This document shows positions 6,908 through 14,237 of a stretch of 46,110 bases of DNA, in pieces. Within the stretch, counting starts at the first letter, position 1; every line of letters starts with the position of its first letter. The notes beneath the pieces are model-generated. The model was not told the DNA's origin. It made no database searches and saw only the letters and a list, made by a program, of their open reading frames with translations. This stretch comes from Bacteroidales bacterium (GTDB lineage Bacteria > Bacteroidota > Bacteroidia > Bacteroidales > Tenuifilaceae). The position numbers and the translations under genes are program-made. The stretch is taken from contig JACABB010000039.1 in assembly GCA_013376985.1 (NCBI GenBank), positions 1-46,110 of the forward strand, written 5' to 3'.

Positions 6908-8524
6908 ATGAGCTTTATAAAAACATTAATGAACGGTGAAGAAGGGCTATTCAAAGGCGATACCCTAACACCCATGCAAAAGATGGCCTTACGCTTTGTC
7001 GTTATTGGTCTGGTATACTACGGTTTTGTTGTGATTGAAGGTATGCTGATGCGAATTTTTGAGGTAACTCCTGTTTCATTCATCAGTCAACCCCAGTTTT
7101 TTGCAATTATGACGGCTCACCCGTTGGTTGGAATATTCGGTTCAACCTATTCCATAGTGTTTGGTGCATTTCTTTTCCTTGTGCCATTTTTAATGAAAAA
7201 ACCACTCTGGAGTATTAAAATGGCTAACTGGACTCTGGTTTTTGTTGCCGTTGGAACGTTTGTTTTCTGGTTTGCAGGATTTCTTTCACATTACGCACCG
7301 CTTTATACCCTATACTGGCCATTACCTGCTGATTTTAATCAGTTTAGCGTTGTGGGTGGAACATTCTTTATTACTGGTATTGCGCTGGTAATGGTTGGAA
7401 CAGCACTATTTATATTAAATATCTTTAAAACAATAACCTATACACCCGAAGGTTGGGAAAAACAACCATCAGGAGCATTACTTGGTTCTGCATTAGGTAT
7501 AAGCGGATTTAAGAACCTTTTCAGAAAAAACAAAAAAGAACATTTAGTTTCGCTACCTGTTGCAGCCATTGCCCGTGGTACTGTTGATATGGCATTTAAC
7601 ACAGCGATAATTCTCTTTACTGGAGTTCTTATACTAATCTATATGGTTGGCTCAATGCTCGGTTTTGATTTAAAAACAACTGCTATTGATGCTTTACTCT
7701 ATAAAAACTGGTTCTGGTGGGGATTGGATCTAATTGCCGATGGGCTTGTGCTGATATTTGTTGCAGGTACTTGGTATCTTTTGGCAACCCTAATAACTGG
7801 CAAGAAATTGTTCATGGAGAACATTGCCCGTGCTGCATTATTAGTGGAACTAGTTGTTTCATGGACAGTTTGGTCGCATCACCTACTTTCTGATCAGGCA
7901 CAACCGGGCATTCTGAAGGTATTATCGGGCGAGATGGTAACCGCTTTTGAACTTATTACCCAAGGCTTGGCATTCTTTATCACTCTGGCAACTCTATGGA
8001 GTGCAAGACCATTGAAAATGACTAATCCTTTAAAATTCTTACTGGGCGGTTTGTTAGGTTTTGCTCTTGCAGTTCCCGCAGGTATTATGCAAGCCGATGT
8101 TGGATTAAACAGAATTTTACATAATACCCAATGGGTAATTGGTCCACACGTTCACGTTGCTATTCTTGTTGGTCTAACCATGACTCTTTACTCTGCGATA
8201 TACTTCCTATTTCCAATTCTAACAAATGGGGCGAAAATGTATAGTCAGAAACTGGTTAATATTCATTTTTGGTGTCATCTGATTGGGGGTATCGGTATGG
8301 GAGCATTTATGGGAATGGCAGGCTTAAAAGGTATGCTCAGAAGATCTCTCTATGTTGAGGGTGAATTCAATACATACATGGTTCTTGCGGCTCTCTGTGG
8401 TACTTTGCTCTTAATCGGATTTTTGGCATTCTTCTACAACATTGTTATGAGTGTTGGGATTAAAGGAGCAATCAATATCTTTTTACCTGCAAAGCTTAAA
8501 GGAAAAAATTTACTTCCTGAGTAA
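6908..8524 (+). CDS. Nitric oxide reductase catalytic subunit, noncanonical NorB-like
   Basis: A 538-residue heme-copper superfamily subunit I with about 12-13 membrane helices. Visible ligands: His71 (TAHPLVG) for low-spin heme; His324-His325 (WSHH) for the active-site metal; His414 and His416 (GPHVHVAI) for the high-spin and low-spin hemes. The helix-VI segment FWWGLDLIADG (269-279) aligns gaplessly with HLWVEG of cNOR and GHPxVY of B-type oxidases, so the usual metal-binding His is Asp274, and the Glu of cNOR is Asp278. The crosslinked Tyr of oxygen reductases is absent, which together with the NsrR-like regulator points to NO reduction (2 NO to N2O) rather than O2 reduction. Noncanonical NOR families with a replaced ligand are known; which one this is needs a tree. 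Terminated by the hairpin at 8531-8578. Confidence 0.85.
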   Translation: MSFIKTLMNGEEGLFKGDTLTPMQKMALRFVVIGLVYYGFVVIEGMLMRIFEVTPVSFISQPQFFAIMTAHPLVGIFGSTYSIVFGAFLFLVPFLMKKPLWSIKMANWTLVFVAVGTFVFWFAGFLSHYAPLYTLYWPLPADFNQFSVVGGTFFITGIALVMVGTALFILNIFKTITYTPEGWEKQPSGALLGSALGISGFKNLFRKNKKEHLVSLPVAAIARGTVDMAFNTAIILFTGVLILIYMVGSMLGFDLKTTAIDALLYKNWFWWGLDLIADGLVLIFVAGTWYLLATLITGKKLFMENIARAALLVELVVSWTVWSHHLLSDQAQPGILKVLSGEMVTAFELITQGLAFFITLATLWSARPLKMTNPLKFLLGGLLGFALAVPAGIMQADVGLNRILHNTQWVIGPHVHVAILVGLTMTLYSAIYFLFPILTNGAKMYSQKLVNIHFWCHLIGGIGMGAFMGMAGLKGMLRRSLYVEGEFNTYMVLAALCGTLLLIGFLAFFYNIVMSVGIKGAINIFLPAKLKGKNLLPE

Positions 8525-8530
8525 TAATAT

Positions 8531-8578
8531 AAAAAAAGAATCCTGTCAGCAAGCAAAACTTTGACAGGATTCTTTTTT
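8531..8578 (+). terminator. Bidirectional-type terminator after the NOR operon
   Basis: GAATCCTGTCA at 8538-8548 pairs with TGACAGGATTC at 8562-8572, flanked by A7 on the left and T6 on the right, giving a 17-bp potential stem. It cleanly separates the NO reductase operon from the biosynthetic operon that follows. Confidence 0.9.
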
Positions 8579-8809
8579 ATAAACGGTTCAATAAACTATT
8601 AGTTTGAAATTTTACATTTTGACAAAGCCTTTAAAATATACCATCCATCAAACGAACTCTTTGTTGTTTTTTGCGTTTCTTTACCATGAGTTTTTCAATA
8701 AATCCAATTTCGAATCTTTGACTGACTCTTTGTAATGTTTTTCGGAATTGTTGTAGACAAAACTATTTCATCCTAATATTTCCATATTTTGCATTTAACC
8801 CTAGTTCGG

Positions 8810-9706
8810 ATGCCTTCAATCGCTTGGCTTGATAATAGTACTTTTAAGCATTTAAGATTTCATTTTTCTTTTTTTTTAATGCCGGTTTTTCTTTTCGCTT
8901 TAAGTCAGGCGAATGATATCCACTGGAATACAGCCCTAATTGGGTTTTTAATATTGCACTTCCTTATTTTCCCTTCAAGTAATGGTTATAACAGCTATCA
9001 GGATAGGGATGAAACAAGTATTGGAGGAATGAAGCACCCTCCAAAAGTTACCAAAAACCTATTCTATGTAACTCTTATTTTCGATATTGTTGGTGTTACT
9101 TGTGGACTGTTTATCTCAGTTTATTTTTCAGTGTTTGTAATGGTATTTGTGCTAATGTCAAGGGCATACAGCTATAGGAAGATTCGATTAAAAAAATATG
9201 CCATTATTGGTTTTATAACGGTATTCGTTTTTCAGGGTGCATTCGTTTTTCTGATATCATCATCTGCAATAACATCTTTCTCATTCGATAATTATTTTAC
9301 TGTTAATAACCTTTTTTGCATGGGCATTGCAAGCCTATTCATAGGAAGTGCATACCCATTAACCCAGATATACCAGCACGATGCGGATAAAAAGGATGGT
9401 GTAATTTCAATTAGCTATAAATTGGGATATAATGGCACCTTTGTCTTTTCGGCTATACTGTTTTCCTTAGCAACAATTTTATTGGCTTATTACTTCGAAC
9501 TAAAGAATCAATTGATTGCTTTGCTGATATTTACTTTGTTGATGTTGCCCATTGTAACTAGGCTATCGGTATGGTTCAATAAAGTACGAAGAGACGTTAG
9601 TATTGCAAATTTTGAAAATACGATGAGAATGAACCTAATGAATTCCGTTTGCATGAATCTATTTTTCGGGATACTGATTTTAAATCGTTTCTGGAACTGG
9701 TTTTAA
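8810..9706 (+). CDS. UbiA-family membrane prenyltransferase
   Basis: A 298-residue polytopic membrane protein with the two Asp-rich motifs of UbiA prenyltransferases: NSYQDRDE near residue 58 (first motif, NxxxDxD type) and YQHDADKKDG near residue 194 (second motif), followed by the usual SISYKLG stretch. These bind the prenyl diphosphate through Mg2+. The family transfers isoprenoid chains to aromatic rings (ubiquinone, menaquinone, heme O). Being the first gene of an operon with a type III polyketide synthase 2 nt downstream, it may prenylate the polyketide phenol. The ATG at 8810 is chosen over an upstream TTG at 8789, which falls within a near-match to the -7 box (TATTTTG). Substrate is inferred from context only. 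Confidence 0.85.
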   Translation: MPSIAWLDNSTFKHLRFHFSFFLMPVFLFALSQANDIHWNTALIGFLILHFLIFPSSNGYNSYQDRDETSIGGMKHPPKVTKNLFYVTLIFDIVGVTCGLFISVYFSVFVMVFVLMSRAYSYRKIRLKKYAIIGFITVFVFQGAFVFLISSSAITSFSFDNYFTVNNLFCMGIASLFIGSAYPLTQIYQHDADKKDGVISISYKLGYNGTFVFSAILFSLATILLAYYFELKNQLIALLIFTLLMLPIVTRLSVWFNKVRRDVSIANFENTMRMNLMNSVCMNLFFGILILNRFWNWF

Positions 9707-9708
9707 AA

Positions 9709-10809
9709 ATGAGTAGAATAATATCAATAGGAACATCTGTGCCATTGTATGGCACCAAGCAAGGTGTCATTCTCAATTATATGCACGATGCTTACGGTAA
9801 TGAAGAGGTTTCGCGTAAATTAAACATCCTATTCAACCATAGCGGAATTGAAACCCGATACTCCGTTGTTTCAGATTTTGCAAATCCCAAAAAAGAAACA
9901 CATCTTTTAAATGGGGTACAAGGCCTTAAAAATGTGGAAGAACGAATGAATATTTTTAAAGAAAATGCTGTATCACTTGCAATTAGGGCAATTCAGAATT
10001 CTATTGAGAAAATTAATACGACAGTTTCCAATTTTGGTTTTACCCATTTAATAACAGTTTCGTGTACGGGATTGTATGCGCCAGGTATTGATGCCGAACT
10101 GGTTGAACAGCTTAATTTACCGAATGATATCTTTCGTACCTCGATTAATTTTTTGGGCTGTAATGCGGCTTTTCATGCATTAAAGTTAGGCGATATGATT
10201 GCCAGAACCGAAGAGGATGCTAAAGTGCTTATTGTTTGTGTTGAACTATGTACCTTGCATTTCCAGCCAAAAAACAATCACGATAATTTACTATCAAATA
10301 CAATCTTTGGCGATGGTGCAGCCGCATTAATTATTACATCTGATTCTTACGGGAAAAAGCACCAGCATAAAGGGTTATCTATAGATGGTTTTTATTCTTT
10401 ACTACTTAGCAATGGGAAAAATTTAATGGGTTGGAATATTACGCCTGTTAATTTTGAAATGATTTTAGACTCCAGAGTTCCCGAATTTATTGGAGACGAG
10501 ATAGAGAGTATTATACTAAAAGCATCTAAAAAGTTCAATATCCAACCTGAGTCTATTAATAATTGGGCAATACACCCCGGTGGGAAAAAAATATTGGATA
10601 CTATCAAAAAGCAATTACAACTTGCTGATATTGATTTGCATTACTCTTATAAGATATTGAGCGAGTACGGGAATATGTCATCACCAACTATTCTATTTGT
10701 GCTGAACGAGATTTTAGAGTCTCAACTTAAATCCAACGAGACTATCTTTTCTATTGGTTTTGGCCCTGGAATAAGCATCGAAACCGCTCTATTTACTTAT
10801 GTTGAATAG
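9709..10809 (+). CDS. Type III polyketide synthase (chalcone/stilbene synthase family)
   Basis: A 366-residue type III PKS of normal length. The Cys-His-Asn catalytic triad is intact: Cys151 (LGCNAAFHALKLGD), His289 (WAIHPGGKKILD) and Asn322 (LSEYGNMSSPTILF). GDGAAALII at 201-209 is the conserved thiolase-fold segment. Such enzymes condense an acyl-CoA starter with malonyl-CoA units to give alkylresorcinols, alkylpyrones or phloroglucinols. The start is ATG 9709, only 2 nt after the UbiA stop; an in-frame ATG at 9649 lies inside the UbiA gene and adds residues with no family similarity. The downstream methyltransferase gene overlaps its end by 11 nt. Together with the flanking tailoring genes, an alkyl-phenol product is the best guess; starter and chain length cannot be read. 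Confidence 0.92.
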   Translation: MSRIISIGTSVPLYGTKQGVILNYMHDAYGNEEVSRKLNILFNHSGIETRYSVVSDFANPKKETHLLNGVQGLKNVEERMNIFKENAVSLAIRAIQNSIEKINTTVSNFGFTHLITVSCTGLYAPGIDAELVEQLNLPNDIFRTSINFLGCNAAFHALKLGDMIARTEEDAKVLIVCVELCTLHFQPKNNHDNLLSNTIFGDGAAALIITSDSYGKKHQHKGLSIDGFYSLLLSNGKNLMGWNITPVNFEMILDSRVPEFIGDEIESIILKASKKFNIQPESINNWAIHPGGKKILDTIKKQLQLADIDLHYSYKILSEYGNMSSPTILFVLNEILESQLKSNETIFSIGFGPGISIETALFTYVE

Positions 10810-11503
10810 ATTCAAACATCGTTCGGATGAAAAGGAAATGTTGGATTCTCCCGACATTTCAAAAGAACTTTTATTTCAGAATTTGCAAGAACTTGATATC
10901 CTTAACAGGAGGTTGGGTGGGCATTCTACTACTATTCAGGGAATTAAGAAACTAGTTAATGATAATATTAAAACCTATCATATTGTAGATTTGGGTTGTG
11001 GCAGTGGAGATACTATGATATTCATTGCCACTTGGGCAAGAAAAAATGGCTATATAGTTAAACTTACTGGCATAGATATCAATGCCGCAGTGATTGATTA
11101 CATGAACCAACATTGTGTAGATTATCCTGAAATAAATGGAGTTGTAAGCGATTATCGTGAATTCTTAAAATCAGCGGAACATATTGATATTGTGCATTGC
11201 TCCTTATTTTGTCATCATTTGAATGACAATGAGCTGTTTGAATTATTCAAATGGTTTAAGCATAACTTAAAAGTAGGTTTTGTTATCAACGATTTGCAGC
11301 GAAGTAGAATGGCTTACTATTGTGTTCAAATATTTACGCATATTTTCAATGGTTCATTATTATCAAAGAATGATGGTCCAATATCGGTACTTCGCGGATT
11401 TAAGGTAAATGAGCTGAAGTCTTTACTTCAAAAAGAACAAATAGATAAATATTCGATTTCCCGCAGATGGGCATTTCGGTATTTGGTAGTTGGACAAAAG
11501 TAA
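10799..11503 (+). CDS. Class I SAM-dependent methyltransferase
   Basis: A 234-residue Rossmann-fold methyltransferase with motif I VDLGCGSGD (about 64-72), an acidic residue at the end of strand 2 (GIDIN) and the motif VHCSLFCHHL after strand 4. The N-terminal cap (RSDEKEMLDSPDISKELLFQNLQELDILNRRLGG) is typical of methyltransferases beside type III PKS genes. Its ATG lies within the last codons of the PKS gene (11-nt overlap), so the two are translationally coupled. By analogy with SrsB of the Streptomyces griseus srsABC cluster, it may O- or C-methylate the polyketide phenol; this is inference. Ends 33 bp before the monooxygenase. Confidence 0.87.
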   Translation: MLNRFKHRSDEKEMLDSPDISKELLFQNLQELDILNRRLGGHSTTIQGIKKLVNDNIKTYHIVDLGCGSGDTMIFIATWARKNGYIVKLTGIDINAAVIDYMNQHCVDYPEINGVVSDYREFLKSAEHIDIVHCSLFCHHLNDNELFELFKWFKHNLKVGFVINDLQRSRMAYYCVQIFTHIFNGSLLSKNDGPISVLRGFKVNELKSLLQKEQIDKYSISRRWAFRYLVVGQK

Positions 11504-11536
11504 ATAAACAGTAACAACCAAATATAAATCATACAA

Positions 11537-13117
11537 TTGCAAAATAATATCAAAAATACGAAAGTGCTGATTGTTGGTGCTGGTCCATCGGGACTTATGA
11601 TGGCTTGCCAGCTTGCACGGTTAGGCGTTTCATTTCGGATCATCGAAAAAAAGGAACACCCAACCACTTATTCAGGAGCATTAATTGTTCAAGCACGAAC
11701 CCTCGAAATATTTGACCAGATGGGCATTGCCGAAAAGGCAATTCAGGAAGGGATTGAGGCTCATAAAATCAATATCATTTTTAATGGAAAAAACCCATTA
11801 GCCCTAAATTTAAAGGATATTGGAAAGGGTTTAACCAAATTCCCCAATCTGCTAATGCTTGAACAATCAAAAACAGAGCAGCTATTGATTGATTTTATCC
11901 ATGATTATGGATTTTCAATCGAAAGGCAGACTGAATTTCTCAGATTCTCTCAGGATAATGATGGCGTAACTTCTACAGTGAAATTACCCGATGGGAGGGA
12001 AGAAGTCATACAATCCGACTATCTTATTGCTGCCGATGGTGGGCAAAGTTTGATTAGAAAGCGATTAAATATCCCATTCTTGGGAAAAACCCATAAACTC
12101 ACGTTGTTTGTTCTCGATAGTGAGGCCACGGTTGATATGCAGCCAAATGAGATATGCTTTTCATTCTCGGAAAAGGCTAGCACCGGTATTTTCCCACTAA
12201 AAGATGAGCGATGGAGAATAGATGGGACTATTCCCAATGAGCTTGAGGTAAAAAATACAATCACATTTAATGACATTGAAGAAACCTATTCCCAAAGAAC
12301 CCATTTGAATATTAAGCTCCAAGAACCTCAATGGTTTTCTGTATTCCATGCCCATCAACGATATGCTGAATTGTATCGACAAAATAGATGTTTCCTTGTG
12401 GGAGATGCAGCACATGCTTTTAGCCCTATTGGTGCACAGGGCATGAATACTGGAATGCAAGACGTGTACAACCTTGCTTGGAAATTATCACTTGTGATTA
12501 ATGGTAAAGCAAAGGAATCGTTTTTAAACACCTACAATGCCGAGAGGCAACCAATTGCCAAGAAACTAGTTCTCTCTACCGATCGAGCATTTCAGATAGT
12601 ATCAAGCAATAAATTTTTGGCAAAAAGAATACGCCTTAATTTAGTTCCATTCCTACTTAGAGTGCTTTTTCCAATCGTTGAAAAAAGAGGATACTTAAGC
12701 CGATATTTGTTCAGTGGAATATCAGAAATTGGGGTTCATTATCGAAAAAACGCTTTATCAAACAAATCATCAATAGGCATATTCCCTTTTCGTTCCCCAA
12801 AACCAGGCGATAGGTTGCCATACATACTCTTTGATGGGATAAACCTTCAGGATAAAGTAAAAGAGGCTAAATTTCATCTTATTATCTTTGCTGAGGATTC
12901 ATCGGCTGGGATATATAAAGTGCTAGCTGAAAAATATAAAGATATCCTATCAACAGAAATCATTCCATTAAACGCTGGAACAGCTAATCTTTATAAGAGT
13001 TTGGGAATAAAAAAAGATGGTTGCTACTTGGTTCGACCGGATATGTACATCGCCTATAGATCTAACAAACTTAGAATTGACCATTTTGAACGATTTTTTA
13101 ATCAATATCTTCAATAA
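11537..13117 (+). CDS. FAD-dependent aromatic monooxygenase (PHBH/MhpA type)
   Basis: A 526-residue group A flavin monooxygenase. The N-terminal dinucleotide-binding motif VLIVGAGPSGLMMA is at about 9-22, the DG-type motif YLIAADGGQSLIRK at about 159-172, and the second FAD motif FLVGDAAHAFSPIGAQGMNTGMQD at about 287. The C-terminus (about 440-526) looks like the thioredoxin-like domain of phenol-hydroxylase relatives, ending with CYLVRPDMYIAYR. It would hydroxylate an aromatic ring using NAD(P)H and O2, and in this operon could convert a methylated resorcinol towards a quinol or quinone, as SrsC does. A TAA at 11525-11527 just upstream and the absence of any ATG make TTG 11537 the likely start. 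Last gene of the operon. Confidence 0.88.
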   Translation: MQNNIKNTKVLIVGAGPSGLMMACQLARLGVSFRIIEKKEHPTTYSGALIVQARTLEIFDQMGIAEKAIQEGIEAHKINIIFNGKNPLALNLKDIGKGLTKFPNLLMLEQSKTEQLLIDFIHDYGFSIERQTEFLRFSQDNDGVTSTVKLPDGREEVIQSDYLIAADGGQSLIRKRLNIPFLGKTHKLTLFVLDSEATVDMQPNEICFSFSEKASTGIFPLKDERWRIDGTIPNELEVKNTITFNDIEETYSQRTHLNIKLQEPQWFSVFHAHQRYAELYRQNRCFLVGDAAHAFSPIGAQGMNTGMQDVYNLAWKLSLVINGKAKESFLNTYNAERQPIAKKLVLSTDRAFQIVSSNKFLAKRIRLNLVPFLLRVLFPIVEKRGYLSRYLFSGISEIGVHYRKNALSNKSSIGIFPFRSPKPGDRLPYILFDGINLQDKVKEAKFHLIIFAEDSSAGIYKVLAEKYKDILSTEIIPLNAGTANLYKSLGIKKDGCYLVRPDMYIAYRSNKLRIDHFERFFNQYLQ

Positions 13118-13150
13118 TATATCTTCAATAATATATCTTCAAATAATATC
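13105..13150. repeat. Three-copy 14-bp tandem repeat over the monooxygenase stop codon
   Basis: The unit ATATCTTCAATAAT occurs at 13105-13118 and 13119-13132, with a 15-nt variant at 13133-13147. The stop codon TAA of the monooxygenase lies in the first unit, so later units are non-coding. It looks like replication slippage. Confidence 0.7.
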
Positions 13151-13179
13151 ATTATTAACCGAGAAAAAAAGACAATAGG

Positions 13180-13345
13180 CCGCAACGATGCTGCTTCTAG
13201 CTAAAATTTAATCATCTATTCTACAAATAGTTCGCAGCAATGCTGCTTTTTATAGTCGCAGAGCGATGATCTATTTGTAGAATTTTTATTAAACCGAAAA
13301 ACAAGCCCCGTTAGGGGCGACCTATATATTAAATGTAGTAATATC
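13180..13345. repeat. Dispersed palindromic element in the gap after the PKS operon
   Basis: TTCTACAAATAG at 13219-13230 and CTATTTGTAGAA at 13271-13282 are perfect 12-bp inverted repeats. Between them GCAGCAATGCTGC makes a second hairpin with perfect 6-bp arms. GCCCCGTTAGGGGCGACC just downstream (near 13305) is another hairpin. Such clusters are frequent intergenic repeats in Bacteroidota. The 371-bp gap contains no coding sequence. Confidence 0.55.
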
Positions 13346-13433
13346 AAGTATTTCATGTATTATTTAATATTTTAGTCGGACAGTAGTGAAATAATATAAT
13401 CATATTTTTTATTGCCCCGATTAGCTCTAAAAC

Positions 13434-13463
13434 TTGTCGGGGCTTATCTTTTCATTATTTTTG
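13434..13463 (+). promoter_or_regulatory. Consensus Bacteroidetes promoter
   Basis: TTG at 13434-13436 and TATTTTTG at 13456-13463 are separated by 19 bp and lie 25 bp before the ATG at 13489. The -33 part is within an inverted repeat GCCCCGA (13414-13420) / TCGGGGC (13437-13443), which might terminate upstream transcription or modulate this promoter. Confidence 0.7.
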
Positions 13464-13488
13464 TATCAATATCCTCTAAAAAAATATT

Positions 13489-13965
13489 ATGGCTAATAAG
13501 ATATCCATATCCTCGTACATTCGACAAAACCAGATCATGGGCTATGCCATGATTATTGGGCAAATACTCTTTGCTGGTGTTTCAATCTATCTGATAAACG
13601 TTAATGGGGCGTATTTTGGAAAAGCAGATTTAAATAAGGTTTTTATCTACTTAACGCCTTTGTTAACTCTATCGTGTATTGTTGGAGGTTTTGTATTTTT
13701 TAAAAGCAGAATGAAATTGATTAAGGATAAAACTAACATAATCGAAAAACTCATAGACTATCGCTCTGCGCTAATAATTAGATGGGCGTTGTTCGAAGGA
13801 CCATCATTCTTTGCAATAATGGTTTACATAATAACAGCAAATCTATATTTTCTCTGTATTGTAGTTATAATTATTGCAATTTTCATTATCACAAAACCAT
13901 CTAGGGAAATGCTGGAAAAAGACCTTGAGCTAAGTTGGGAAGAAAAAAATCAACTCGTTGAATAA
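13489..13965 (+). CDS. Small four-helix membrane protein, unknown function
   Basis: A 158-residue protein I do not recognise. It has about four membrane helices, at residues 17-36, 51-72, 98-117 and 118-136, a basic linker between helices 2 and 3 (KSRMKLIKDKTN) and a charged C-terminal tail (MLEKDLELSWEEKNQL). It has its own consensus promoter and is followed by a clear terminator, so it is a single-gene unit separate from the polyketide operon upstream. Conserved small membrane proteins of this layout are common in Bacteroidota. No functional residue can be picked out. Confidence 0.75.
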   Translation: MANKISISSYIRQNQIMGYAMIIGQILFAGVSIYLINVNGAYFGKADLNKVFIYLTPLLTLSCIVGGFVFFKSRMKLIKDKTNIIEKLIDYRSALIIRWALFEGPSFFAIMVYIITANLYFLCIVVIIIAIFIITKPSREMLEKDLELSWEEKNQLVE

Positions 13966-13970
13966 TAAAA

Positions 13971-14004
13971 AACCTGTCAGGTTTTCAAAATCTGACAGGT
14001 TTAA
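13971..14004 (+). terminator. Hairpin terminator
   Basis: AACCTGTCAG (13971-13980) pairs perfectly with CTGACAGGTT (13992-14001), with A-rich sequence before and T-rich sequence after. It follows the small membrane protein by 5 nt. Confidence 0.85.
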
Positions 14005-14019
14005 TATTTATTAATATGA

Positions 14020-14215
14020 GTATCCGTTTAGATTACTATTTCGATAAGCAAACTTAAGTGTCATTGGCTTCGCCGAACTCGTAAACTCGGTTTCGGGCGA
14101 AGTCCCGGAATCTGAATATAAACAATGGGATTCCTGCATTATTCGCTTCGCTCATGAGTTAACGGTTCGCAGGAATGACAGCAAAAAGGTTTGATTTTGT
14201 TATTTAAACTGATAC
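14020..14215. repeat. IR-bounded MITE-like element, about 196 bp
   Basis: The ends 14020-14035 and 14200-14215 form an imperfect 16-bp inverted repeat (about 13 matches). Inner inverted segments include TGTCATT near 14051 and AATGACA near 14174, and GGAATCC-type arms. The stretch near 14057-14092 (GCCGAACTCGTAAACTCGG core) recurs near 28510-28541. It lies between converging genes and encodes nothing recognisable. Confidence 0.5.
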
Positions 14216-14237
14216 ACATTTTATTGATTAAAAAATT

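Noticed and set aside
13180-13345. CRISPR array
   Set aside because: Hairpins are inverted, not regularly spaced direct repeats; no cas gene nearby.
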